Below are positions 1 to 10,122 of a DNA stretch of 64,000 nucleotides, in pieces. How positions within the stretch are numbered: position 1 is the first letter of the stretch; each line of letters begins with the position of its first letter. The notes under the pieces are model-generated. The model was not told the origin of the DNA. It worked only from the letters and a program-made list of their open reading frames with translations, and did not search any database. Source of the DNA: Clostridia bacterium (GTDB taxonomy: Bacteria > Bacillota > Clostridia > UBA1381); contig JAGASE010000002.1 in assembly GCA_017621875.1 (NCBI GenBank), positions 1-64,000 on the forward strand, in the 5' to 3' direction. Position numbers and translations under genes: made by a program.

Positions 1-1
1 G

Positions 2-562
2 AACGGCTTTGCAGTATTAACAGACGCAACTAAGGACTACGAAATCTTAGAGGACTGCGAAGACCAGACAATCGCAATGGGTTTGGTAAGAGGTACAAGA
101 CTTCGTATCGCCTGTGATAACAGACTTTGGATGGAATATCCGGGCGATGAAAGTTCGCAGTCACTTCGTGAATTTACATACCGCTATGCGTTTATGCCAC
201 ACACAGATAAGTGGGAAAATGCAAAACTATACGACGAAGCACTGGCATTTAACGCACCTTTGAAGGTTTGCCAGTTCGGTAAGCAGGAGGGTATCTTCGG
301 CACAGAGAATAGCTTTGTGTCTATTGAGGGTGATAACCTCATATTAAGCTCTGTAACCAAATCGGATAACGATACAATCCTTGTAAGAGTTTACAACCCA
401 ACCGAAAGTACAATTGAGGGTAAAATCAACCTCGGCTTTGAGGTAAAGGAAGCAAGAAGCATAAGACTGGACGGCAAGGTTAATGAAGACCTTGAGGTTA
501 AGAATAACACAATTCCCGTTAAGGTCGGCAAAGGCAAGATTTACACTGTTGAGGTATTGTAA
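2..562 (+). CDS. GH38 alpha-mannosidase, C-terminal fragment (5' end outside window)
   Basis: Open from the first complete codon at position 2 to a TAA at 560-562, so only the C-terminal 186 residues are present. The translation contains LREFTYRYAFMPHTDKW, matching the conserved H/E-x-F-x-Y-x-x-x-PH-x-x-x-W block in the C-terminal beta-sandwich region of glycoside hydrolase family 38, followed by an ALAFNAPL block and a beta-rich tail ending in VRVYN-type strands. GH38 enzymes remove alpha-mannose from mannans and N-glycans. The catalytic N-terminal half lies upstream and cannot be assessed. No signal peptide can be judged. It is followed directly by a strong terminator, so it probably ends a transcription unit. 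The family call rests on motif memory; another mannosidase-like sandwich protein is less likely. Confidence 0.72.
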   Translation, partial: NGFAVLTDATKDYEILEDCEDQTIAMGLVRGTRLRIACDNRLWMEYPGDESSQSLREFTYRYAFMPHTDKWENAKLYDEALAFNAPLKVCQFGKQEGIFGTENSFVSIEGDNLILSSVTKSDNDTILVRVYNPTESTIEGKINLGFEVKEARSIRLDGKVNEDLEVKNNTIPVKVGKGKIYTVEVL

Positions 563-575
563 CATAAAAATATTA

Positions 576-613
576 AAATCACGCAGAAGTACGCAGCACT
601 GCGTGATTTTTTT
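576..613 (+). terminator. Rho-independent terminator after the GH38 gene
   Basis: An 11-bp stem (AAATCACGCAG / CTGCGTGATTT) closes a 12-nt loop and is followed by a T-run at 607-613. It lies 14 bases after the stop codon and separates the mannosidase from the surface-protein cluster. Confidence 0.85.
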
Positions 614-979
614 GTATCAGTGAAAGTAAATGGATATTCCGCACAGTAGGAATAATGCTAAAAAGCACATTTCTTGATAAAATGATTACCGAGTCTGATA
701 TTTTGTGCGGATAACGGCAAAAAACGCCTTCTGTTTGAGAAAGCGGAAGTACAAAAATATCAAATAAGGTATTGACAGGTCAAAAAAAGCGTTTTACCAC
801 CCAATAAGAGGTGTTTTGACACCTTTACAGATAATATAAAAAAGGCGATAATATTAATGAGACTGCCTGTAAAGGACTTAGTATGCATTTTTGCATTCCG
901 CGTGGCTGCAAAAATGTATGTACAGTCCTATATAGCAGCTATTGGTTTGTACGAGTAATCAAATGAAGGGGGAAATTCA
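614..979. other. Intergenic leader region of the surface-protein cluster
   Basis: 366 bases without a gene. Two TTGACA hexamers occur (772-777 and 816-821), but neither has a good -10 box at the right distance, so no promoter is assigned with confidence. The main structured element is the hairpin at 874-928, listed separately. Nothing else is recognised; no known riboswitch core motif was seen. Confidence 0.5.
874..928 (+). promoter_or_regulatory. Long hairpin in the 5' leader of the SLH gene
   Basis: GGACT (874-878) pairs with AGTCC near 923-928, and an inner 12-bp arm TGCATTTTTGCA pairs with TGCAAAAATGTA (one G-U) around an 11-nt loop. There is no T-run, so it is not a terminator. It ends about 50 bases before the ATG at 980. 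It may stabilise the mRNA or regulate translation of the SLH protein. That is inference; only the stem is seen. Confidence 0.5.
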
Positions 980-2596
980 ATGAATTTTCAGAAAATGTTA
1001 TCGGCAGGTCTGGTAGTAGGAATACTTGCAGCAAGTGCAGGCAATGTGATGGCAAAGGAGTATCTTGCGGTAGAAAATTCCGGAAGTGAGGTAACAATCT
1101 CCATATCGAATACGAAGAAGGAGAGGGTAATCGGAGTAATCGTAAAGGAGGGCACCGAGCCGTCGGAAAACAGTAATATATACGGCATATGTAAAACAGA
1201 AGGAGAAACACTTACCTTCCAAATGCCGGATTTTAAGTCAGATGTGGATAATGAATATACGCTGTACGTTTCGGGAACGGAAATCGGCAATTTCTATTAT
1301 GCCAAAGAAACAAGCATTGAAGCTGCTAAAACGGCTCTTTCCGGCATGACGGACGCCGAGCTTGAAACCGCACTTACAAGCGGAAGCGAGCAGTATTTTG
1401 CTCTGGGTGCAATGGGCTTTAACCTTGAGGGCTATGCGGCTTTGGCAGAAAATGCGGGTGATGTGCGTGAAATGTTCCTGGAGGCATTTTCGGATTCATT
1501 GACAGAGACAGAAACAGCAGCTTTGTTTAATAAAGCAGTGGCTTCGGTTGAAGTGAATAACGGTGGTGAGGTAGAGGACGTACTTGCAAATACAAATCCC
1601 ACGTTTGGAGATACCGCCTATGAAAATGCGGATGCAGCTTTAAAGACTTGGATTGCAGAGTATATGGAGTCAAATTCTCCGATTGCGGACGCTGCGGATT
1701 TTGATAAAAAGTATGAGCTTGCAAATATTTTGTATTTGATAGACCAAGCGAAATTTTCTGATATGAACGAGCTTTTAACAACCTATGAGGAACAGCTCGG
1801 ACTTACAGACAATTCAGATTATAAGGAATATAAAAAGCTAAGCTCATCAAAGAAAACGACGGTACACGACGAGCTTGTAAAAGCATTTAATAAAAATGCG
1901 TGTAAGTCGGTTGCGATTCTGACAGATGCACTTGAGGACGCAGTAGATGAGGCAACAAAGAGCAGCGGCTCGGGTGGTGGCTCATCGAGCGGTGGCGGCT
2001 CATCAAGCAGCTCCTCCGGCTCTTTCCTGACACAGCCAAATTCACCGGTAAATACGACGGTTTCCTTTAATGATTTGGGAAGTGTTGAATGGGCAAAAAC
2101 CGCAATTACAGAGCTTGCTGCAAAGGGTGTGGTTTCCGGCGACGGTACGGGAAGCTTTTTGCCGATGCAGCATGTAACCAGAGAACAGTTTGTTAAAATG
2201 ATTGTTTCCGCAACGGGAACACAGACTGCAGAGGCTTTAGGTGAATTCGACGATGTGGACGCCAACAGCTGGTACGCAAAGTATGTAATGGGTGCGTACA
2301 AGGCAGGCATTGTATTTGGAGTAAGCGATACAAAGTTCGGTATAGGCTCAAATATTTCAAGACAGGATATGGCGGTTATTGCATACAGAGCATTAGGCGG
2401 CAAGACGCTTGAAAAGAAACGCGATTTTGCGGAATTTGCAGATTTTGAGAAGATTAGTCCATATGCACAAGATGCAATAAGGGCTCTTTATGAGGCAGAA
2501 ATAATAAGCGGAAAGGACGGAAACTGTTTCGATCCGCTCGGCACAGCAACAAGAGCAGAAAGTGCGGTTGTAATTTACAACCTGTTTGCAAGATAA
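980..2596 (+). CDS. Secreted S-layer homology (SLH) domain protein
   Basis: 538 residues. A signal peptide with cleavage likely after ...GNVMA (residue 25) is followed by an alpha/beta region of unknown fold (about 26-325). A Gly/Ser-only linker follows (about 327-348), then three SLH modules (about 361-405, 421-465, 487-538) with typical F-x-D-(V/L) starts and TREQ/SRQD/TRAE ends. SLH modules bind pyruvylated secondary wall polymers, so the protein is displayed on the cell surface. A strong Shine-Dalgarno AAGGGGGA lies just before the ATG. It is the first of six co-oriented secreted-protein genes and is probably co-transcribed with the next one 21 bases downstream. The N-terminal region has no recognisable enzyme motif, so it may be structural or a binding module. 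Confidence 0.85.
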   Translation: MNFQKMLSAGLVVGILAASAGNVMAKEYLAVENSGSEVTISISNTKKERVIGVIVKEGTEPSENSNIYGICKTEGETLTFQMPDFKSDVDNEYTLYVSGTEIGNFYYAKETSIEAAKTALSGMTDAELETALTSGSEQYFALGAMGFNLEGYAALAENAGDVREMFLEAFSDSLTETETAALFNKAVASVEVNNGGEVEDVLANTNPTFGDTAYENADAALKTWIAEYMESNSPIADAADFDKKYELANILYLIDQAKFSDMNELLTTYEEQLGLTDNSDYKEYKKLSSSKKTTVHDELVKAFNKNACKSVAILTDALEDAVDEATKSSGSGGGSSSGGGSSSSSSGSFLTQPNSPVNTTVSFNDLGSVEWAKTAITELAAKGVVSGDGTGSFLPMQHVTREQFVKMIVSATGTQTAEALGEFDDVDANSWYAKYVMGAYKAGIVFGVSDTKFGIGSNISRQDMAVIAYRALGGKTLEKKRDFAEFADFEKISPYAQDAIRALYEAEIISGKDGNCFDPLGTATRAESAVVIYNLFAR

Positions 2597-2617
2597 TTGT
2601 TTAGGAGGAAATAGCTT

Positions 2618-5071
2618 ATGTTCAAAAAAATATCAGCACTGTTTTTGGCAGCGGTAATGCTATTGGGAGCAGCTCCTGCATATGCACGTCTGACGATAAC
2701 CGATGCGGACGAGCAGCTGGAGGTTTTAAAGGCACTGGGTGTTACAAAAGAGCTGCCGTACGCGGTGTCCGAGGGAGTTTTTATGGAATACCTCGCAGGT
2801 CTTATGTATAACGAGGTTAACATGGAGACTGCAGAATTTGCGGAAATGATGGGCATGGTTGCTTCGAGAGATGAGTTTAATGCATCAGGCCGTATTACAT
2901 ACGCAAAGGCTTTGGAATACTGTGTAATTGCACTGGGATATAAGGTTAAGGCAGAGACTGATGGCGGATATTATAAGACTGCGAATGATCTGGGCATAAC
3001 CGATAATATTTCGATGGACCAGGACGATACCGTTACAGGAAGTGCGGCAGGTCAGCTTATTATAAACATGCTGGAGGTTGAGCCGCTCAGAAAGGGCATC
3101 GAGAACGGACAAATTATCTATAAAACGGCGACAGATGAAACAATTCTTTCGTTAAACAGGGATATTATCACCGTTGAGGGTATTGTAACGGCAAATTCAG
3201 TAACCGGTCTTACAGATGCTACGGGCGTGAACGAAGGCGAAATCGAGATTGACGGAGTGGTATATGAGGCAGACGGAAGCTTTGACGGGCTTTTAGGAAA
3301 GACGGTTTACGGCTTTATTAAGCAGGATTTGCACAATGATGACACAGTTATCTTCCTGCACGAAAAGAAGAATAAAAACAATATGCTTGAATTAAAAGCA
3401 GAGCAGCTTGTAGACCTTGACGCAGAATATTTAAGATATACTCCTGAAGAAAACGCACTAAGCACTAAGCGAGCAAAGCTCAGTGAAACCTTAAGGGTTA
3501 TCTATAACGGCGTGTTCTGCGGCGATTATACCGACGCCGACCTTTTGCCGGAGAACGGAATTTTGACACTGATTGACAACAACAGCGACAAAACCTATGA
3601 TGTTGCAATGATAACGGTGTATCAGACGATGGTTGTTGCATCGGCGATTTCCGAGAACGAAGTGCTGATAAATTCGTATAAGTTTGACACAGCACTTGAT
3701 ACCGTAACGCTTGATATGGACGATGATGAGCATATCGTAAAAATATACGGCGATGACGGACGTGAAATAAGCTTTAGCGACATAAAGGCAAATGACATTT
3801 TGAGCATTGCCGAGAGCAGGAGCACAAGTCCTAAGGTTATCACTGTGTATAAAAGCTCAAGCGTTATTGAAGGCATAATGAAGAATAAGGATAGTGAAGA
3901 GGAAATTATAACGGTTGATGAAACCGAATACCCGTATCTTGAGGAGCTGGAGCTTGATATTGCCGAGGAGGGCAAGACCTTAAATGTCGGCAAAAAATAT
4001 CGTTTCTACCTCGATTATTTCGGAAATATCGTGTATGTAAAATATGTGAATGAGCTTGATTACTATGTTTTCTATAAGGTAGTTGATGCAGACGGCGATT
4101 ATAATGTTTCGTACATGGATATGAATGAAAATTGGAACAAAGCACCTTTGGCAAAGAAGGTAACTATTGATGATGAAACAATGGCGACAGAGCCTGCTTA
4201 TGAAAATCTGAGTTACTATCAGCCACAGGTTGCAAAGCTGTTCTTTAACTCGAAGGGTGAATTAAAGGAAATTAAATTTGCAAAGGCGAGTGCGACTGCG
4301 GACGAAGGTAAATTCACCAAAAAAGAGGTTTCGTCAAAGGCATACAGAACAACACCTAAAACCTTTGAGAGTGTGATATGGCTGGAAGACGATGCGATGC
4401 TGTTTGTATTCCCGGAGAATTTAAGCGATAAGAGCAAATACAGTGCAAGGGCAGCGTCGGGAGCATTTACCAGCGATGCAGAGTATACAATTACGGCTTA
4501 TGACTTTGATGAATACGGCTTTACAAACCTGATTTCCGTGAATGACGGTGACAACAAAAAGAAAGTGCAGTCAACCTTGTTCCTGGTTACAAGCGTGCGT
4601 ACGATATGTGTTGATGACGAGCTGCTTTCCTGCGTTAAGGGTGTGTGCGGTGATTTCACCGTATATCAGCTGACGGGCGAAGACGAGAATACCTTCAGCG
4701 GTGTTGAGCCGGGAGATGTAATCAGAGTTCATACAAACCGCAACGGACGTGTTGACGAGGTAAGCACACCGATTAAGACTACAATCAGTGACTTTGTAAA
4801 GAAAAGAGGATATGATTACACCACTGTATATAACAGAGGCGATGTAATGACCGCAACTGTAAAAAAGATAGACCTTGCGGAGAAAAAGATAATGCTTGAT
4901 GTAGGAGAGGACGCAGTTTTCCGTTTGAAGGATTCAATAGTGGTTACAATTTATGACCGTGCTGATAAAACCTGCGAGCGTGGAACCGTTGCCGACCTGA
5001 CATTCGGTGACAGAGTTGTCTGCAAGACCTCATATTTGCAGCTGCAGGAAATATTCGTGGTGCGTAATTAG
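2618..5071 (+). CDS. Large secreted protein of unknown function, SLH-cluster associated
   Basis: 817 residues. A clear signal peptide (about 1-23, ending APAYA) is followed by a helical segment (about 28-160) whose spacing and short GVT/GIT motifs resemble degenerate SLH modules. The rest is a long acidic, beta-rich region with repeated short strands (many V-x-V-x-G turns) that I do not recognise. No catalytic signature, membrane anchor or sorting signal is visible. An AGGAGG Shine-Dalgarno site lies 10 bases before the ATG. It lies between an SLH protein and two carbohydrate-binding proteins, so a role in surface assembly or polysaccharide binding is plausible but inferred. The degenerate SLH assignment is weak. 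Confidence 0.7.
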   Translation: MFKKISALFLAAVMLLGAAPAYARLTITDADEQLEVLKALGVTKELPYAVSEGVFMEYLAGLMYNEVNMETAEFAEMMGMVASRDEFNASGRITYAKALEYCVIALGYKVKAETDGGYYKTANDLGITDNISMDQDDTVTGSAAGQLIINMLEVEPLRKGIENGQIIYKTATDETILSLNRDIITVEGIVTANSVTGLTDATGVNEGEIEIDGVVYEADGSFDGLLGKTVYGFIKQDLHNDDTVIFLHEKKNKNNMLELKAEQLVDLDAEYLRYTPEENALSTKRAKLSETLRVIYNGVFCGDYTDADLLPENGILTLIDNNSDKTYDVAMITVYQTMVVASAISENEVLINSYKFDTALDTVTLDMDDDEHIVKIYGDDGREISFSDIKANDILSIAESRSTSPKVITVYKSSSVIEGIMKNKDSEEEIITVDETEYPYLEELELDIAEEGKTLNVGKKYRFYLDYFGNIVYVKYVNELDYYVFYKVVDADGDYNVSYMDMNENWNKAPLAKKVTIDDETMATEPAYENLSYYQPQVAKLFFNSKGELKEIKFAKASATADEGKFTKKEVSSKAYRTTPKTFESVIWLEDDAMLFVFPENLSDKSKYSARAASGAFTSDAEYTITAYDFDEYGFTNLISVNDGDNKKKVQSTLFLVTSVRTICVDDELLSCVKGVCGDFTVYQLTGEDENTFSGVEPGDVIRVHTNRNGRVDEVSTPIKTTISDFVKKRGYDYTTVYNRGDVMTATVKKIDLAEKKIMLDVGEDAVFRLKDSIVVTIYDRADKTCERGTVADLTFGDRVVCKTSYLQLQEIFVVRN

Positions 5072-5089
5072 TAAAGGGAGGTTATGAAA

Positions 5090-7153
5090 ATGAGATTTAA
5101 TATTCTGAAAAAGACACTGGCAGCATTTCTTACCTTTGCTTTATGCACGGCAGGAATGAATTTTGCATATGCCGAGGACGGGGAATGGAAGTTTGATTTT
5201 ATAGGAACGGCAAGACCGAAGGGTGATACACATTTTGTGGAATATACCATGGGCTCAAAGTATGACGGAAGCTATGCGTTGAATGTGGTTTATCCCGGAA
5301 AGGAAGCGGATTATCCCGGAAGTCAGCTTGAGATTTCAACAACGATTCCGGGTACTGTTGAAGCCGGAACATACGACTTTCAGTTTTACATAAACAAAGA
5401 TGGAACGGGAAGAGGCTGTTCATACACCAACAACAAGGTGGAAATAGCCGGCGGAGAGGGCATTTTGTTTAATGCATTTACCGCCACAGCAATAGATGCG
5501 GCAAGCGTGCCGAGCGGTGAGGCAAACTGGAGCCGTCTTTCAACGCAGGTCACCTTGAGCGAAACGGAAAACCCTGTTATTAAATTTGTTCTCGCAGGAC
5601 CTGTAAAGGGCTGCTATATAGATGAAATAAGCCTGTGTGCAGCCGGCGGCGGTGACAATCTTATAACCGGCGGTGGTTTTGAAACTGTAGTTCAGGAAAG
5701 CGATGTTTATGAGACCGCAAACTACACCCCGTCCGACGTTATAATTGTTCCGACAACACAAGGAGGACTTGCACTAAGCTGGAGAAATCCGATAACAACA
5801 ACTGTGAAGAGCATTGAGCTTTACGACGTAACTGACGGTGAGCCTGTACTTTTGTCGGACAGCTTTACAAAGACCGCACAGGCAATCAATGAATATGTAA
5901 TTGACGCACTTACTGCGGAGGAGCAGTATCAGTTTAAGCTGCTGTATACATATTCCGACGTGCCGAAAATGGAGTATTTTATGACAGCAAAGGCGATTGC
6001 GGGAGCAACAAGCCAAAAATTGGGCACAGTCGGCAGCTGGACTATTCAGAGCAATCATAATAATGCCGACCACCCGTACGGACTTCATTCCTTCTATATC
6101 GACACAACCGAAAGCTATGAGGGAGATGCGTCGATGAAGCTTATGTCAAACTCAAGCGGTGTGCTTTCAGATGTATATACGGGAATGACCTCATCAATTA
6201 AAATAGTTGAGGGTGAGGATTATCAGCTGAGCTTCTGGATTAAATCCCGGGACAGCGGCACAAACTTAAAAATTCACCTTAACTGGGAATACTTTGACGA
6301 GGAATATACAGACGGCGGCGGAGGAATTTATATAAAGGGTACAAAAGGAACCTATGACTGGAAACAGGTTGTTGCGAAGGTGAGTGACATATCAAGCAAA
6401 GCGACATCAATTTCCATTATTCAGGACTACAAGTCGAATGGCGTGTGGCTTGACAATATTGAATTTAAGCTGCTTGACGAAAACGGCGAGCCGACAGGCG
6501 ATAACCTGATCGCAGACGGTGATTTTGAGAATATGCTGTCAGCTGAGGTTGGTGAGCTTAGCAAGGTAACTGCCAAAGGCGGCGAAGGCGGAGCAAGCTT
6601 CTCGTGGAAGACTATGGGCGAGGTAGACGGTGTGAATATTTACCAAAAGGTAGGCGAGGAATGGGCATACCGCGGTAAGGTTTCCGGCAGCCTTTCGGGA
6701 ATTGACTTCACCGACCTTAAATATCAGATGGACTATGAGTTTAAGCTTGTGCCTGTAAATGCTGACGGCATTGAGGGTACTGCTCACGAGGTAGAATTTG
6801 CCACAACCGCACCTGATTACATGATTACCGAGCCTACACTTTATTATAACGGTGCTGCGGCAGGCGAGGTTACATCGGGCGGAAGCTATACCGTAAAAAC
6901 AACGGTTAAGAATAATGTCTACACTGACGGAATGGACTATGAGCTATTGGTCGGCGTATTTAAAGACGGTGCTCTTTATGAGCTGAAGTCGGCTCCAAAG
7001 ACAATCGCCTGCTCACCCGCAAACTCAAATGCAACCCCTGTGAATATTTCGGTAACAGTCCCGTCAGACGGTTCAGATTACAGCATAGAGGTTTATCATA
7101 TTGATTCAAGAGAGAACTGGAAGGTTCTTGAGGACAGTATAATTTTTGAGTAA
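5090..7153 (+). CDS. Secreted carbohydrate-binding / fibronectin type III-like protein
   Basis: 687 residues from the second ATG. The ATG at 5084 lies only a few bases from the AAAGGGAGG Shine-Dalgarno site, so 5090 is preferred. A signal peptide (to about residue 27) is followed by two CBM4/9-like jelly-roll modules, each ending in a Y-I/W-D-x-I-x-L strand and a G-G/D-F-E hallmark (GGGFETV, DGDFENM). FN3-like segments of the form L-x-W-x-x-P alternate with them (about 225-300 and 495-585), and a C-terminal Ig-like domain follows. No catalytic residues are apparent, so it probably binds glycan or acts as a scaffold for neighbouring glycosidases. It shares architecture with the following 945-aa protein. 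The substrate is unknown. Confidence 0.75.
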   Translation: MRFNILKKTLAAFLTFALCTAGMNFAYAEDGEWKFDFIGTARPKGDTHFVEYTMGSKYDGSYALNVVYPGKEADYPGSQLEISTTIPGTVEAGTYDFQFYINKDGTGRGCSYTNNKVEIAGGEGILFNAFTATAIDAASVPSGEANWSRLSTQVTLSETENPVIKFVLAGPVKGCYIDEISLCAAGGGDNLITGGGFETVVQESDVYETANYTPSDVIIVPTTQGGLALSWRNPITTTVKSIELYDVTDGEPVLLSDSFTKTAQAINEYVIDALTAEEQYQFKLLYTYSDVPKMEYFMTAKAIAGATSQKLGTVGSWTIQSNHNNADHPYGLHSFYIDTTESYEGDASMKLMSNSSGVLSDVYTGMTSSIKIVEGEDYQLSFWIKSRDSGTNLKIHLNWEYFDEEYTDGGGGIYIKGTKGTYDWKQVVAKVSDISSKATSISIIQDYKSNGVWLDNIEFKLLDENGEPTGDNLIADGDFENMLSAEVGELSKVTAKGGEGGASFSWKTMGEVDGVNIYQKVGEEWAYRGKVSGSLSGIDFTDLKYQMDYEFKLVPVNADGIEGTAHEVEFATTAPDYMITEPTLYYNGAAAGEVTSGGSYTVKTTVKNNVYTDGMDYELLVGVFKDGALYELKSAPKTIACSPANSNATPVNISVTVPSDGSDYSIEVYHIDSRENWKVLEDSIIFE

Positions 7154-7167
7154 ATTTTATGAATAAT

Positions 7168-7203
7168 CCCCTTTCCGAGGGAGTCGGAAATAAAGGGAAG
7201 GGG
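7168..7203 (+). other. Intergenic hairpin between two binding-protein genes
   Basis: CCCC-TTTCCGA / TCGGAAA-(bulge)-AAGGGG stem directly after the stop at 7153. It lacks a T-run, so it looks more like an mRNA-processing or stability element than a terminator. Confidence 0.45.
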
Positions 7204-7252
7204 CAAAATTCATTTGATTTATAAATGTAATAAAAAGAACGGAGGAATTTTT

Positions 7253-10087
7253 ATGAAAAAAGTATTTAGGAAAGTTGCTGCGATTTTGACGGCTTGCTGT
7301 ATGCTGCCGGCAATTCCGGCAAATGCGGCGTCGTCCTTTGAGTGGACGGCAGACAGCTGGGATATCTCATACACAGATTTGGGTACTGATTATGCAGACA
7401 GCTTTATTGCGTACTCAAACGAGGTAGGAATTGACGATACTGCATCAATGATTATCAGCGGAAGCTACAAATGGGCATCAGGCATTACTACAAAAATGAC
7501 ACTTAATTCTTCAAGCTTTAGTATGCCTGCAGGCACATATACCCTCTCATTCAGTGCCAAGACCTATGATTCAAGCAAAGGCGGCAGCGGTACGGGGAAC
7601 TTACATATGTATGTAGGAGGACTGCACGCCATCGGCAGTACAGGTACCGGAGATAATATGAATAGCAAAACAGAAGGTGAAGACGGATGGGCAACATATA
7701 CAAAGACGCTTACTTTGACAAGTGATAAAACAAGTACGTTTTTGAATATGCAGTTCTTATCAGTACCGAATACGTACATTGACAACGTCAGCTTAAAGGA
7801 CGAAAGCGGCAAGGAATACATTGTAAACGGTGACTTTGCAGATGCTACACAAAAAGAAGTAAATCTTGTAGAAAGCATAGTTGAGCCGGCTGAATGGTAT
7901 ACCAGTCATGTAAGCATGGACGATTATCCTGACAGCTATATGAAAATCAACAGAACGGTAGGATATGAGAGCGATTCGTCAATGCATGTTTATGCAACAT
8001 ATGTGGGTTCTACCGTAAGCTACAAGACTTATATGCGTCTGTATACCTATTCGTTCATGGCGGATACCGCAAAGACACACACACTGACTCTTTATACAAA
8101 GGGTACAACGGGTATCAGTAGTATGCATGTGTATTTCATGCCTTCAAGCGGAGGCAGTACTAAGGTGACACAGCTCAACGAAATGAATACCGAAACCTTG
8201 GCAAACGGCTGGGTAAAGCGTACATGTGAGTTCACGCCGACAGCTTCTATGGGTAAGTTTATGTTCCAGGCTTATTCAACCTCAGACTTCTATATTGATG
8301 ATATAAGCTTTGCAGCAAACGATACACCTACTGTAAATCTGATAGCAAACGGCGGCTTTGAGGAATATGAAGAGGGTGCAATAGCAGCAAAGAATACCGA
8401 TACGGTTTCAAATAACTGGTCAGTGATTGCTGCGGGAACAGGTGCGTCAAATCTTTCTTCAAATGCAGTTTCAGAGCTGTCAACAGAGCATGCACATTCA
8501 GGAAAAGCTTCATGGGTAATAGCATATCCTGAGAAGCAGACAGATACCTATTACGGTATGATAAATTCATCTCTGAACGTTCCGGCAGGCTCATATACAT
8601 TCACAATGCATACAAGAGGAATCTATGATACTGCTGCAGTTATGCTTATACTTTCAGGCTCAAGCGGATGGGTGAAAAACGGATATCTTGCACAGGATGC
8701 CGGAACAAACTTTACCATTACCGGAATAGAAGAATCAAACGGCTGGAAGAAATACACAATGGCAATGGAGCTTTCCTCTGCTGTTAATAGCTTAAGCATA
8801 AGAGCTGCTGCACAAAGGGGTACTGTTGACTGGCTCTACATTGATGATATTTCACTTGTTGACGCAAATGGAACAGAGTACATGAAGGACGGCGGCTTTG
8901 AGAACTACAGGGTTCTGAATACAACAGACCTTGAACGCATCATGGCATATCCTGCAGCAAATGGAACTCATGGTACAATAACATGGGTAAACCCGATAAA
9001 TGATAATATCAGCTCAATTAAGATGTATGTAAACGGCAGTGAGTACACAATCACAGCTGATACTGCATCAGAGGCATTTAACGAGGTTGTTCTTACAGGT
9101 CTTACAGAAGGCACAAGCTATGATATTAAGCTTGAGCTTACAATAGGTGACAAGGTTACAGAATATGAAACCACGCTTATTCCTGATTCAACAGTATATA
9201 CACTCGGAGCGTGGACGGCAAAGAGAATCGACGGTGTTGACAGAAATGCAGAAAATCCGTATTATGCAAACACAATCGCAGAGCTTGACAAGACGGTAAG
9301 CTGTGAAGGCGACGCTTCAATAAAGATTGTTTCTAACCGTGACGGCTACAGAGATCACACAACCTTCCGTCTTACACAGAGCGTAACACTTGATACAAAC
9401 GAGCCTTACTACTTCAGCTTTAAGGCTAAAGCAGAAAACTGCAAGAGTCTGTACCTCAGAGTAGACGGAAGCTCGATTGGGGATATTCATACTCCTACAA
9501 GCAAGAGCTCGGCTGATGCAGACGGCTGGGTAACATATGAGTATGTTATAGAAGAAACAGACGACACATACTTAGGTACAGCTAAGAATGTGACCTATCA
9601 GATTATGCTTGCTGACTGGTGTGACGTAGTGTATGTTGATGATGTTCAGCTCAAGCTGTACAGTAATGACGATGAAGAGCCGATAGGCAACAACCTGCTT
9701 GCAGACGGCGGCTTTGAATTTGCAAGCTCTACCGCGTCAGCACCTGAAATTCAGTATTGGTTAGAAATTGACGGCGAAGGTCAGTGGGTTACAGTAGAAG
9801 CTGTTGAAGAAACAGGAAAGTATCGTGCGATAGCAGATGTAAAGAATATTTCAGGGCCTGAACCGTTTGAGGTATCACTGTTCTTGGCAGTATATCAGAA
9901 CGATACGCTGATTGACGTTGCTCCGACGATAGGTGCTGATATTCCTGAGAGTACATGGACAGCAACCACTGTTTCAAGCGATATTGACGTTGAAGATGTT
10001 ACAGGCTGCACATTAAAGGCAATGCTTTGGGACGGATATTCTCCGCTTACAGAGGCAACTGAAATCCCGATTCCTGCAGCAAACTAA
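7253..10087 (+). CDS. Large secreted multi-module carbohydrate-binding protein
   Basis: 944 residues from the ATG at 7253, which has GGAGG 7 bases upstream; an in-frame TTG at 7214 is less likely. The signal peptide MKKVFRKVAAILTACC... ends near IPANA. At least four CBM4/9-like jelly-roll modules follow, each closed by a (V/L)-Y-(I/V)-D-D-(I/V) strand and a NGDFAD, NGGFEE, DGGFEN or DGGFEF hallmark. One FN3-like module (about residues 570-650) and a C-terminal Ig-like domain are also present. No SLH, sortase or dockerin motif is seen, so how it is retained at the surface is unclear. It is probably a non-catalytic binding protein that works with the glycosidases encoded next. The number of modules is a reading of motifs, not a profile search. 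Confidence 0.75.
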   Translation: MKKVFRKVAAILTACCMLPAIPANAASSFEWTADSWDISYTDLGTDYADSFIAYSNEVGIDDTASMIISGSYKWASGITTKMTLNSSSFSMPAGTYTLSFSAKTYDSSKGGSGTGNLHMYVGGLHAIGSTGTGDNMNSKTEGEDGWATYTKTLTLTSDKTSTFLNMQFLSVPNTYIDNVSLKDESGKEYIVNGDFADATQKEVNLVESIVEPAEWYTSHVSMDDYPDSYMKINRTVGYESDSSMHVYATYVGSTVSYKTYMRLYTYSFMADTAKTHTLTLYTKGTTGISSMHVYFMPSSGGSTKVTQLNEMNTETLANGWVKRTCEFTPTASMGKFMFQAYSTSDFYIDDISFAANDTPTVNLIANGGFEEYEEGAIAAKNTDTVSNNWSVIAAGTGASNLSSNAVSELSTEHAHSGKASWVIAYPEKQTDTYYGMINSSLNVPAGSYTFTMHTRGIYDTAAVMLILSGSSGWVKNGYLAQDAGTNFTITGIEESNGWKKYTMAMELSSAVNSLSIRAAAQRGTVDWLYIDDISLVDANGTEYMKDGGFENYRVLNTTDLERIMAYPAANGTHGTITWVNPINDNISSIKMYVNGSEYTITADTASEAFNEVVLTGLTEGTSYDIKLELTIGDKVTEYETTLIPDSTVYTLGAWTAKRIDGVDRNAENPYYANTIAELDKTVSCEGDASIKIVSNRDGYRDHTTFRLTQSVTLDTNEPYYFSFKAKAENCKSLYLRVDGSSIGDIHTPTSKSSADADGWVTYEYVIEETDDTYLGTAKNVTYQIMLADWCDVVYVDDVQLKLYSNDDEEPIGNNLLADGGFEFASSTASAPEIQYWLEIDGEGQWVTVEAVEETGKYRAIADVKNISGPEPFEVSLFLAVYQNDTLIDVAPTIGADIPESTWTATTVSSDIDVEDVTGCTLKAMLWDGYSPLTEATEIPIPAAN

Positions 10088-10122
10088 AAATTTTATATAA
10101 AATAAAATGGAGTGTTTTCTGC

